Assembly: GCA_024275165.1 (NCBI GenBank)
Contig: JAJRZQ010000024.1
Coordinates: 1 to 25,704 of the forward strand
DNA from: a bacterium
Lineage (GTDB): Bacteria > SAR324 > XYD2-FULL-50-16
Length of the DNA: 25,704 bases
Reading direction: 5' to 3'
This document shows, in pieces, positions 1-7,325 of this stretch (position 1 is the stretch's first letter; each line of letters begins with the position of its first letter). The notes beneath the pieces were generated by a model. The model saw nothing but the letters and a program-made list of their open reading frames with translations, had not been told where the DNA came from and did not search any database. Both the position numbers and the translations under genes were made by a program.

Positions 1-7
1 AAAGCCG

Positions 8-51
8 GCGGGGCGGCTCGCGCGAGCGCTCGCTGGGCGTAAGCGCCCCGC
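8..51. repeat. GC-rich inverted-repeat block (REP-like)
   Basis: GCGGGGC at 8-14 pairs with GCCCCGC at 45-51. Between them lie the dyads GCTCGCGCGAGC (16-27) and GAGCGCTC (24-31), and GGGCG/CGCCC (35-39 with 44-48). The composition is far more GC-rich than the flanking genes. Such clustered palindromes outside genes resemble REP-type elements. No second copy is visible in this window, so the repeat status is inferred. Confidence 0.35.
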
Positions 52-72
52 TATTTATATATGCTCCGCGGG

Positions 73-108
73 CTGGGGCCGAAAAGCCCCAGACCCCAGT
101 GGTTTTTT
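73..108 (+). terminator. Possible intrinsic terminator, plus strand
   Basis: A perfect 7-bp stem, CTGGGGC (73-79) with GCCCCAG (86-92), encloses the loop CGAAAA. An alternative 3' arm CCCCAG sits at 94-99. A T6 run follows at 103-108, which fits the alternative pairing better. On the minus strand no T run follows, so it would not end the mscS operon. The plus-strand gene it might serve would lie outside the window. Confidence 0.35.
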
Positions 109-161
109 AAAATCAGGAACTATAGACACGCTGAGTTAATATCCTCCTGAATAGCGGCAGG

Positions 162-1031
162 CTAAATCTTTTCAAAGCGAATATGGGGCTCTTGGGCAAA
201 GGCCTTTAAAATCGCTTCACTGATTTGGCTTTCCAGCATTCGCCGCCCACGGGGCGGGCTAAGGTAACGCAGAGTGAGTTCAAGGGATTGAGGCCCGATT
301 TTGATAAAGCAGATGGGTTTCAGGCTTTTGTATTGGATCAACTGTTTTTCGGTTGCCTTACGGAGTTCTTTTTCCGCGTGGGGCAAAAATTCCTGGCATG
401 CCGTCAAGGCGATTTTTTGGCTTTGGGTTTTTGCTTTTTCCCAGTCGCTGTCTAGGCTTAAATGGAGGCAGGTTTCATGCCAGAGGTAATGAAAGCCTTG
501 AGAGTAATTGATGAGCGGCTCGCTGAAAACCTTGCCATTGGGGAGTTGTAAGATTCCACCGGTCGATTGTCCCCCTTGGGCCCCCTTTTCCAGTTCCAGC
601 AACAGGGTGCGAAAGAAAAAAATATCAATGACATCTCCCTGACGGCCTCCCATTTCGATACGATCCCCGATGACAAAGGGCTTGCGCCATAAAATGAAGA
701 CCCAGCCCGCCAAGTTTTGAAAAGGCTCTTTGAGGGTGATCACTAAGGCGGCGGCAACGAGGCTTAAAAAGGTAAAAAAGCTTTGCAGACTCTCGATGAG
801 AAAATGAAAGAGGGTAATCGCCGAGACGAGTAAGGTGAGGTGATAGGTGGATTTGCGTACCCGAAAGATTTTCTTCGGGTCGCTCTGCCCCTTGATCCAA
901 ATGCCTAAAGCGACGCGGCGGGCAAACCAAACCAAGAGGATCACCAAAAGACTCGCCCCGACCCGAGGATAAAAATCATGGGAAAGGCCATGAAAAACCT
1001 GGGTGATATCCGTTTGCCAGGTACTCAACAT
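162..1031 (-). CDS. MscS-family mechanosensitive channel
   Basis: Small-conductance mechanosensitive channel protein of the inner membrane (289 aa), expected to release solutes on hypo-osmotic shock. Hydrophobic segments lie near residues 24-40, 62-80 and 86-115; the last would be the pore-lining helix. The conserved beta-domain segment after it reads IGDRIEMGGRQGDVIDI (121-137), a standard MscS signature. The soluble C-terminal domain follows. The frame is open 32 codons further upstream, but the ATG at 1031 is chosen because AAGGAAA precedes it and it overlaps the stop of the upstream HAD gene, a typical coupled arrangement. It is the last gene of the rodZ-glmU-glmS-HAD operon. The family is confident; which paralogue it is (MscS, YnaI-like or other) is not. 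Confidence 0.88.
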   Translation of the reverse strand: MLSTWQTDITQVFHGLSHDFYPRVGASLLVILLVWFARRVALGIWIKGQSDPKKIFRVRKSTYHLTLLVSAITLFHFLIESLQSFFTFLSLVAAALVITLKEPFQNLAGWVFILWRKPFVIGDRIEMGGRQGDVIDIFFFRTLLLELEKGAQGGQSTGGILQLPNGKVFSEPLINYSQGFHYLWHETCLHLSLDSDWEKAKTQSQKIALTACQEFLPHAEKELRKATEKQLIQYKSLKPICFIKIGPQSLELTLRYLSPPRGRRMLESQISEAILKAFAQEPHIRFEKI

Positions 1032-1729
1032 GGGGTTTCCTTCAACAAGGCGGCCCAGTTTGCAATCGACCAATCCGGTTGGGCAAGAGCTGGAGCGGCT
1101 GGTTCGGGGGTGCCTAAAAAACAGCATTGCATCCCCGCTAAGTGGGCCGCGATAACATCTTCTGCGATATTTCCGTAATAAACCGCTCCCTGGGGGGCCA
1201 CCTGGAAGTAAGCGAGAGCTTTTTCAAGGAGGTAGGGACTGGGTTTTTTGCAAGCAGGAGGAAAATTGCCCGAGATCCATTGTCTCTCTGAGGGAAACCA
1301 ATCCGCTAAGCCCGTTCGCTTTAGTTTTTCTGCTTGTAGCTGAGGAATTCCATTACTGACCAGCCCCAAAAAACGCCCCTCTTTTTGCAGGCGTTCCAAC
1401 CAGGCAATGGCCTGGGGTTGGATTTTCAGCTTGCCCCAATACTCTTGGGAATAAACCTGTAGGAGTTGCTCTTTTAAGGCCTGCCGTTGCTGGATATCCG
1501 AGGATTCCTCATGCAAAAAGGCATCGAGGTATTGATCCACCAAGCTGGAACCGAATTTTTTGCTCAAATAAGCCATGCGCGCGGTCCGCTGTTGCGCCTC
1601 GCTCGCAGATTGATGGGGAAAAGCTTGCTCAATCGCCGCCTGTTGGGCAGCTAGGTAGATGGGCCGAGTTTGAATTAAGGTATCGTCTAAGTCAAAGAGG
1701 TGGAGTTGAAAATCAAGCAGCGCTTTCAT
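1025..1729 (-). CDS. HAD-superfamily hydrolase (predicted phosphatase)
   Basis: HAD-fold hydrolase of 234 aa, probably a cytosolic phosphatase on a small phosphorylated metabolite. Motif I is DLDDT (residues 13-17, nucleophile D13 and acid D15), motif II is SNG (125-127) and motif III lysine is K161 or K162. Motif IV reads GNIAED (186-191), where the usual first Asp is Asn, with D191 left to hold magnesium. An alpha-helical cap follows motif I. The open frame extends 63 codons upstream inside glmS, but the ATG at 1729 overlaps the glmS stop as ATGA and restores a normal N-terminus. The substrate is unknown; its position next to glmS makes an amino-sugar phosphate possible, which is inference only. 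Confidence 0.85.
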   Translation of the reverse strand: MKALLDFQLHLFDLDDTLIQTRPIYLAAQQAAIEQAFPHQSASEAQQRTARMAYLSKKFGSSLVDQYLDAFLHEESSDIQQRQALKEQLLQVYSQEYWGKLKIQPQAIAWLERLQKEGRFLGLVSNGIPQLQAEKLKRTGLADWFPSERQWISGNFPPACKKPSPYLLEKALAYFQVAPQGAVYYGNIAEDVIAAHLAGMQCCFLGTPEPAAPALAQPDWSIANWAALLKETPC

Positions 1730-3549
1730 CCCACGGTGACGGACTTCGCCAGGTTGCGCGGTTTGTCGATGTTTAATCCTAAGTGCAGAGCGGAATAGTA
1801 AGAGAAAAGCTGGGCTAGGATCATCTGCATCAAGGGGTTGCTTTCTGCGGTGGCTTGGCTGGGCAGGATGAAGACATGATCGGCAAGTTCTTGCGCCTCT
1901 TGGTTGTCTGCAGAGCAAAAGGTGATCACCTTGCCTTTTCTCGCCTTGACTTCTTCCATGGCCGAAAGGCTAGAGCGGTATAACCCCCCTTCGCTGGGGT
2001 GAGGAAGGAAAAAGAGACAATAGAGGTTTTCATCGACCATCGCTAAGGTGCCGTGTTTTAAAAAACCGGCAGGCAGCCCCTCGGCGTGGAGGTAGGTCAC
2101 CTCTTTCATTTTCAAGGCGGATTCTAAGGCAATCGGGTAATAGATATCCTTGCCCATGAACAACCAATTTTGCACTTTATTGGTTTGTAGGGCGAGTTGA
2201 CGGACAAAACCCGATTCTTCATTGAGAATCTGTTCCATGCTGTTTGCGAATCGCGATAGTTCATCGCGGATGCGGGTCGCTTCCTTTAAGGCGAGCTGGT
2301 TTCGCTTCAGTCCCACGGCCAGGGCAATCTGCCATAAGAGGATTACCTGACTCAAGGCCGCCTTGGTGCTGACAACGCAAATTTCGGGCCCCGAGCCTTG
2401 GAAGATGCAATCTTCCACCTGTCGTGAGATGCTGCTACCCACCACATTGACTATCGCGCTGGTGGCGGCCCCGCCCTTTTGGGCCGCATCAACCGCCATC
2501 CGGGTATCGTAGGTTTCTCCGCTTTGGCTGAAAAACAAAACATGCATGTCTTCATCCAAGGGAATCAAGGAAGGGAATTCATCACTGCTGATGGCAGGGA
2601 CATACAAATCAGCGTAGCGCTTGAAAAGATAACTCCCGATCATGGCCACATAATAGGTCGTGCCCACTCCTACGCAAAAATTGCGGCTTTTTTGGGTAAT
2701 TTTCTCCGCAAAGGTTTCGATCTGCCTTGAGTCGATGTTTAAGGCGCTGCGTACCGTTTGGGGTTGGTCGAAAATCTCTTTGAGCATGTAATGAGAAAAA
2801 CCGCCTCGTTGAGCTGTTTGCCGATCCCATTGCACCCGAATCACCTGTTTGGGGGAAGCGCTGCCATCCACCACTCGCTTTACCTGGTAACCAGCGCTGT
2901 CTAAAATCGCGTATTCGTAGTCTTCGAGTAAAATCGTATCCCTGGTTTCACTGATAAAGGCGTTGATATCGCTGGCAACATAATTGGCGCCATCAGAGAG
3001 GCCAATCACCAAGGGGGAGTCTTTTTTCACCGCGTAGATGCGCTGGGGGTCTTTGGTGGAAAGAAGAGCAATGGCATAGCTTCCTTCCATTTTTTGTACG
3101 GCTTGGCGAAAGGCGAGTTCTAAGTCCCCAACCTCTTTAAAGGTCTCTTCCATGACATTGGCAAAGATCTCCGTGTCGGTTTTGGAAAAAAATTGATAGC
3201 CTTTTGCTTCCAATTGGCCTTTTAAGACTTGGTAATTGGAAAAAATTCCATTATGCACCACTACGAATTCGTTGCTGTTGCTGGCATGGGGGTGGCTATT
3301 GGCCGCGTTGACCTCGCCATGGGTTGCCCAACGGGTATGGGCGATGCCGATGTGGCCTTGCATCTCTTTAAAGCGTTCCGCTGCGTTGACCTCTTCTACA
3401 TTCCCCACATTTTTGCGCAGTTTGATTTGACGGCCATCGAAGATGGCCATTCCGCAAGAATCATAGCCACGGTATTCTAAATTTTGCAGGCACTGCAATA
3501 AATTGTCAGCTACAGCCCGGTGGCTGGCAATGGCACTAATTCCACACAT
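1726..3549 (-). CDS. glmS: Glutamine-fructose-6-phosphate aminotransferase (isomerizing)
   Basis: Makes glucosamine-6-phosphate from fructose-6-phosphate and glutamine, the first committed step to UDP-GlcNAc for peptidoglycan and LPS. It is 607 aa, the normal length. The N-terminal glutaminase domain begins MCGIS, with Cys2 the nucleophile after Met removal, which fixes the start. Two SIS domains follow, with SQSGETYDT. The catalytic set K-x-K-E (in ALKMKEVTY) and the KHG histidine are present, and the C-terminus ends NLAKSVTVG with the Schiff-base lysine. The sequence LPAGFLKHGT differs from the enterobacterial AAGELKHGP and looks closer to archaeal-type GlmS, in line with its archaeal-style upstream partner. 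No clear Shine-Dalgarno is seen; it starts 18 bp after the upstream stop. Confidence 0.97.
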   Translation of the reverse strand: MCGISAIASHRAVADNLLQCLQNLEYRGYDSCGMAIFDGRQIKLRKNVGNVEEVNAAERFKEMQGHIGIAHTRWATHGEVNAANSHPHASNSNEFVVVHNGIFSNYQVLKGQLEAKGYQFFSKTDTEIFANVMEETFKEVGDLELAFRQAVQKMEGSYAIALLSTKDPQRIYAVKKDSPLVIGLSDGANYVASDINAFISETRDTILLEDYEYAILDSAGYQVKRVVDGSASPKQVIRVQWDRQTAQRGGFSHYMLKEIFDQPQTVRSALNIDSRQIETFAEKITQKSRNFCVGVGTTYYVAMIGSYLFKRYADLYVPAISSDEFPSLIPLDEDMHVLFFSQSGETYDTRMAVDAAQKGGAATSAIVNVVGSSISRQVEDCIFQGSGPEICVVSTKAALSQVILLWQIALAVGLKRNQLALKEATRIRDELSRFANSMEQILNEESGFVRQLALQTNKVQNWLFMGKDIYYPIALESALKMKEVTYLHAEGLPAGFLKHGTLAMVDENLYCLFFLPHPSEGGLYRSSLSAMEEVKARKGKVITFCSADNQEAQELADHVFILPSQATAESNPLMQMILAQLFSYYSALHLGLNIDKPRNLAKSVTVG

Positions 3550-3567
3550 GGACTAAAAAATAGGAGA

Positions 3568-4782
3568 TTAAAGATTGGAGGTCACGGTAAAACGGTCTGG
3601 GATTTGGCTGGCTGCTTGGATCAAAGTCCCTGGGGCTAAAATATTGCCTGCCCCGATAAAGGCGTTATCCCCGATAAAGGCCCCGAGTTTGTTGAAGCCG
3701 GTCGGCAGCTCTTCTCCATTTTGAAAGCGCGCTGCTAAAGTTTCCTGTCCCTTGATATGGTTGAGGGTTAGGGTTCCACCGCCTAAGTCGGTCCCTTCCC
3801 CAATGACCGAATCGCCGATAAAACTCAAACGGCCTACCTTAGAGTGACCAAAGAGGACGGCGTTTTTCAATTCCGTACCGTAGCCAATCGTTGACCCCGC
3901 TCCAATGGAGGAATGGTCTCGAATCAAGGCGGAATGGCCAATATAACAATCATCCCCAATGTAACAAGGCCCGACGATGGTGGTGCCCGAAGCGATACGC
4001 ACCTTTTCTCCCATGTGGACGACTCCGTTAATATAGACCCCAGGGTCAATCTGGCAGGAGGCGGGGATGATGGATTGGTTCCAGGCGTCCATTACCATGG
4101 AGTTGGCCCGTAAGATATGCCAGGGGCGGCTTAAGTCAATCCAATCGTCTTCCCATAAGCTGGCGGCCAGGCGACCCTGTTCAACCAACTGGTGCCACAG
4201 GTTGACCATATCCCCCCCGTTGGCGTCCAATTGGCGAAAGATCGCTTTTTCCAAGATAAAACTACCGCCGAAGATGTAATTGGCCAGCCGTTCCCCCTCG
4301 GGCTTTTCAATGAACTTTTGAATTTTCATGTCATGGCCGAGGTAGATATTCCCATAACTACCCGCGAAGGCGGGGTGGGTAATCATCGCGAGGTTCTGGT
4401 TGGGGGTCGCCAAAAAATGCCGCATGAGGTGAGAAAGGTTGTCCCCCCCCATTAAGGTATCGCCGTAAACCAACAAGAAATGCTCGTCTTGGGCAAGGCG
4501 CTCTTGAGCCAGCAAGACCGCTTTGCCAATCCCCGCTTCTTCTTCTTGAATCAGGTAATCGATTTTCAAATCTAAATCTTTGCCGTAATGAAAGGCTTTT
4601 TCAATCCATTGGCGTTGGTGGCCCACCACGATCCAGACCTCGTTGATTCCCGCTTGCTTGATCCGTTTGAGGGTGGTTTGCAAAATGCTTTCACCGGCAA
4701 TGGTGATCATGGACTTGGGTCTGGTGCTGGAAAAGGGTTCCAGCTTTGGGCTTTGGGCAGCGGCAAGCACTAAGGCTTTCAT
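3568..4782 (-). CDS. GlmU-like bifunctional nucleotidyltransferase/acetyltransferase
   Basis: 404-aa fusion of a sugar-1-phosphate nucleotidyltransferase domain (about 1-225) and a left-handed beta-helix acyltransferase domain (about 235-404, hexapeptide motifs such as IGAGNILAPGT). This architecture matches archaeal-type GlmU-like enzymes that make UDP-GlcNAc. RPKSM, VYGDT and EKPEGE match the transferase family. The nucleotide-binding signature is diverged: the family pattern AAGxGxRLxPL is here AAAQSPKLEPF, losing both glycines and the arginine. Activity of the first domain is therefore uncertain. The start ATG overlaps the upstream rodZ-like stop (ATGA), and glmS follows immediately, so the pair likely supplies UDP-GlcNAc. 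Alternatives are a different NDP-sugar synthase or a regulatory paralogue. Confidence 0.85.
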   Translation of the reverse strand: MKALVLAAAQSPKLEPFSSTRPKSMITIAGESILQTTLKRIKQAGINEVWIVVGHQRQWIEKAFHYGKDLDLKIDYLIQEEEAGIGKAVLLAQERLAQDEHFLLVYGDTLMGGDNLSHLMRHFLATPNQNLAMITHPAFAGSYGNIYLGHDMKIQKFIEKPEGERLANYIFGGSFILEKAIFRQLDANGGDMVNLWHQLVEQGRLAASLWEDDWIDLSRPWHILRANSMVMDAWNQSIIPASCQIDPGVYINGVVHMGEKVRIASGTTIVGPCYIGDDCYIGHSALIRDHSSIGAGSTIGYGTELKNAVLFGHSKVGRLSFIGDSVIGEGTDLGGGTLTLNHIKGQETLAARFQNGEELPTGFNKLGAFIGDNAFIGAGNILAPGTLIQAASQIPDRFTVTSNL

Positions 4783-5576
4783 CGGACTTGATTGTTCAGT
4801 TGCGTTAGGGAAAACTTATTGAGTTTCGCCTCATAGAGGTCTTCTTTTTGATCCTTGGAAACCTCGATCTCTTCTCCATTGATGTAGACCTTTGCGCTGG
4901 CCCCGGTGGTCATGGTAAGTTCATACCCTTCTTGAGCGGGCCATTCATATTTTTTCCCCTTTTCTAAGCGTACCTGATGCACGGTCTTGCCATCTACGGT
5001 TAAATTGACCCAGTCGTTTTTTTGGGCCAAAAGAGCTAGGTTTAAGGGGCTGAGTACATTGGGGATCGTCGCGGGGGACGAGTTTTCCTTGGTCGTCTTG
5101 GCTGCTTGTGAGTTTGATACCTGCTCAATGGCCTCAATGACCTGAACCTGTTCCGGTTTGTTTTCTCCCCCGAGGTTGATCAAGACAATCAATAGCAGCA
5201 GGGCGAGTAAAACTCCACCTAAGGCGAGGTAGTTTTTTTCACTTAAAAGGCTTTTTAAATCAAAGGAGGAGGCAGAAGTTTCGTATTCGTTGGGGGGCTC
5301 TTCAATGGGGTTTTGGGTTTGATTTAAAACCTGAACCATCCAATCACTTTCAATGCCCAGTAAATTGGCGTAATTGCGGACAAAACCGCGAACAAAAACA
5401 ATGTCGGGCAATTGGGATAAATCACCGGCTTCAATGTTGCGCAAGCTGGTGATGGTAATGCGGGTGATCTCAGCGACATGTTCTAGGGTATAAGAATGCT
5501 CTTCCCTTTTTTTCCTTAAGATCTTACCAACGGTTTTGAAATCCTTTGCTTCTGGGATTTCGCTATATTCTGTCAT
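4779..5576 (-). CDS. RodZ-like membrane protein, Xre-type HTH plus DUF4115
   Basis: 265-aa protein with a cytoplasmic helix-turn-helix domain of the HTH_25 type (about 14-75, including RNIEAGDLSQLPDIVFVRGF). One transmembrane segment (about 116-136) is followed by a linker and a periplasmic DUF4115-like domain (about 190-262, WVNLTVDGKTVHQ onward). This is the RodZ layout, in which the HTH binds MreB and helps maintain rod shape. It is first in an operon with amino-sugar synthesis genes, which suggests that wall elongation and precursor supply are co-expressed. A near-consensus promoter lies at 5619-5647. The ribosome site before the ATG is weak. The symbol rodZ is likely but not given, since other HTH-DUF4115 proteins exist. 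Confidence 0.88.
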   Translation of the reverse strand: MTEYSEIPEAKDFKTVGKILRKKREEHSYTLEHVAEITRITITSLRNIEAGDLSQLPDIVFVRGFVRNYANLLGIESDWMVQVLNQTQNPIEEPPNEYETSASSFDLKSLLSEKNYLALGGVLLALLLLIVLINLGGENKPEQVQVIEAIEQVSNSQAAKTTKENSSPATIPNVLSPLNLALLAQKNDWVNLTVDGKTVHQVRLEKGKKYEWPAQEGYELTMTTGASAKVYINGEEIEVSKDQKEDLYEAKLNKFSLTQLNNQVR

Positions 5577-5618
5577 GGCGGCTCACTATAAAAACCTTGA
5601 AGCTAAATATTTACTGAA

Positions 5619-5647
5619 ATTAAAGCGTTTTGACCAGTCTTTTTCAA
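5619..5647 (-). promoter_or_regulatory. Sigma70-type promoter of the rodZ-glmU-glmS operon
   Basis: Read on the minus strand, TTGAAA (5647-5642), then 17 nt, then TTTAAT (5624-5619). Each box matches the sigma70 consensus at five of six positions, with ideal spacing. The start codon of the rodZ-like gene lies 43 nt downstream of the -10 box. The 117-bp gap between this gene and exonuclease III has no visible terminator, so some readthrough from xthA is possible. Confidence 0.65.
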
Positions 5648-5693
5648 TCCGGCCCTCAATTTTATGGGTTGGTTGATTTTTCTCTGTCTCAGC

Positions 5694-6497
5694 CTAGAGG
5701 TTGAATTTAGCCCAGATTAAGCAATGGTCGCTAGGGCGCGGGGCTTGGCGCATCTCGTAGTCAATGCCCGCGTCGACCAAATCTCCCTTTAAACCGATGC
5801 TGAGCCAAATCTGATCGATCCTTAAACCCCTGCCATCGGCAAAGCCGCGGGTGCGGTAATCAAACCAAGATAGGGCCTTTTCTTCTTTATGGAGCTGGCG
5901 AAAACTATCCATCAAGCCCCAGTTTTTTAAATCAGCAAGCCATTCTCTCTCCTCGGGGAGAAAGGAACACTTGCCGGTGCGGAGCCAGCGCTTGGCATTG
6001 GCCTCGCCAATTCCGATATCCACCTCTTCGGGGGCGATGTTTAAATCTCCCATGAGGATTAAAGGGTCTTTGGGGTCTCGTTCTTTCAGGAGTCGCAACA
6101 TATCAGCGTAGAATTTTTTTTTCGCGGGAAACTTGGTGGGGTGGTTGCGCCCTTCCCCTTGAGGGAAGTAGCCATTAATGACGGTAAGCTTGCGCCCGTC
6201 CTTTAAGGGGTATTCCCCTAAAATCATCCGTTTCGCTTCCTCGGGGCCATCGGTATGAAACCCTTTTTGCACCCTCTGGGGCGGTTGTAAACTCAACAAG
6301 GCCACCCCATTATAGGATTTTTGCCCGAAGATTTCCACTTCGTAACCTAGGTCTCCAAAGGGCTCTAGGGGGAATTCTTCGTCTCTTACTTTTGTTTCTT
6401 GCAACCCCACGATGTCGGGTTGATTTTTCTCTAAATAAGCCAAGAGCAAGTCAAGCCGTGTTCTAACAGAGTTGACATTAAAGCTGCAAATTTGCAT
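5694..6497 (-). CDS. xthA: Exodeoxyribonuclease III (AP endonuclease)
   Basis: Base-excision repair enzyme that cuts 5' of abasic sites and has 3' exonuclease and phosphatase activity. It is 267 aa against 268 in E. coli and collinear with it. Active-site residues are visible: E34 in QETK, Y110 in INGYFPQG, D151 and N153 in GDLNIAP, D228 in LRIDQI, and D257-H258 in SDHCLIW. The start gives the normal N-terminus MQICSFNVNSVR. A promoter with a perfect -35 box lies upstream at 6531-6559. It is transcribed divergently from the biotin ligase and is probably monocistronic. The product is cytoplasmic and magnesium-dependent. Confidence 0.96.
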   Translation of the reverse strand: MQICSFNVNSVRTRLDLLLAYLEKNQPDIVGLQETKVRDEEFPLEPFGDLGYEVEIFGQKSYNGVALLSLQPPQRVQKGFHTDGPEEAKRMILGEYPLKDGRKLTVINGYFPQGEGRNHPTKFPAKKKFYADMLRLLKERDPKDPLILMGDLNIAPEEVDIGIGEANAKRWLRTGKCSFLPEEREWLADLKNWGLMDSFRQLHKEEKALSWFDYRTRGFADGRGLRIDQIWLSIGLKGDLVDAGIDYEMRQAPRPSDHCLIWAKFNL

Positions 6498-6530
6498 GGT
6501 GCCATCAGGTGAAGATAAAAATTTTCTTTA

Positions 6531-6559
6531 ACAGTATGGACCTCGTTGCAGAGTGTCAA
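6531..6559 (-). promoter_or_regulatory. Probable promoter of xthA
   Basis: On the minus strand a perfect -35 TTGACA (6559-6554) is followed after 17 nt by TACTGT (6536-6531). The -10 box matches only three of six positions, but these include the first two bases and the last T. The xthA ATG is 33 nt downstream. It sits in the 81-bp divergent gap shared with the biotin ligase gene. Confidence 0.55.
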
Positions 6560-6578
6560 CCAACGGAAAGCTTCTTTC

Positions 6579-7325
6579 ATGTCCATTAGAAACCGTCTTC
6601 TTCTTCTACCCGAAACCGAGAGCACCAACTCTTATCTGTTAGATCGCCCCGAACTCTTAAAAACCCCCGGGCTGGTGGTGCGCTCTGTGCGTCAAACCGC
6701 GGGGCGGGGGCGTAGAGGCAAGGTCTGGGAAGGGGGTGAAGGCAACCTTTATTGTTCCTTGGTTTTAGATCCTTCGCAATACGCCATTCCCCAGCCTAGC
6801 TTTACTCTGCTCGCTGGTTTAGCCCTGTACCGCGCTTTAGAAAACAAGGGAATGCGAGGCCATTGGATCAAATGGCCCAATGACATCTTATGGCAAGAAA
6901 AAAAGCTGGCTGGAATTTTAACCGAAACCAAGCAAACCCTTTATGGTCAGCGCTTGGTTTTGGGTTTAGGGGTAAATCTGGTTGGCGGCCCCTCTCAATT
7001 TTCCGCTGAAATCGCGACCCAAAGCGTTACTTTAGAGCAGGCCGGGATGCAGGTTACGGCCATTCAAATGCTCCAGGCCTTTTTGCTCGCCTTTGGGGAA
7101 ATCTTAGATGCTGTAAAGGTTTCGGGGTTGACTCCTTTCTTGGCCGACTGGGAGCGGTGTTGCCAAAGCCTGGGCCGACAAATCTGGCACGAGACCTCAC
7201 AGGGCTGGGCCGGGGCAAAGATCATCGGCTTAGCTTCAGATGGGGCCTTGAAGGTGGTGGATGTTCAGGGGCAAGTCCAGGTGATTTCTGGGGGCGAGGT
7301 GCGCTTTGCCAAGCCGAACCCTTAA
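6579..7325 (+). CDS. birA: Biotin--[acetyl-CoA-carboxylase] ligase
   Basis: Attaches biotin to the carrier domain of biotin enzymes through biotinyl-AMP. It is 248 aa and consists of the catalytic and C-terminal SH3-like domains only. The DNA-binding winged helix of E. coli BirA is absent, so it is not a biotin-operon repressor. The biotin-binding loop is AGRGRRGKVW (41-50), the catalytic segment is KWPNDILW (98-105), and KLAGILTE follows. The frame also has a TTG at 6546, but the ATG at 6579 has GGAAAG eight bases upstream and leaves the normal start just before LLLLPETESTNS. It converges with the yibQ-type gene, and the two stop codons overlap. Confidence 0.94.
   Translation: MSIRNRLLLLPETESTNSYLLDRPELLKTPGLVVRSVRQTAGRGRRGKVWEGGEGNLYCSLVLDPSQYAIPQPSFTLLAGLALYRALENKGMRGHWIKWPNDILWQEKKLAGILTETKQTLYGQRLVLGLGVNLVGGPSQFSAEIATQSVTLEQAGMQVTAIQMLQAFLLAFGEILDAVKVSGLTPFLADWERCCQSLGRQIWHETSQGWAGAKIIGLASDGALKVVDVQGQVQVISGGEVRFAKPNP

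Noticed and set aside
1726-1918. Longer HAD start at 1918
   Set aside because: The extra 63 residues lie wholly inside glmS and look non-biological; the ATGA start at 1729 gives a normal HAD N-terminus.
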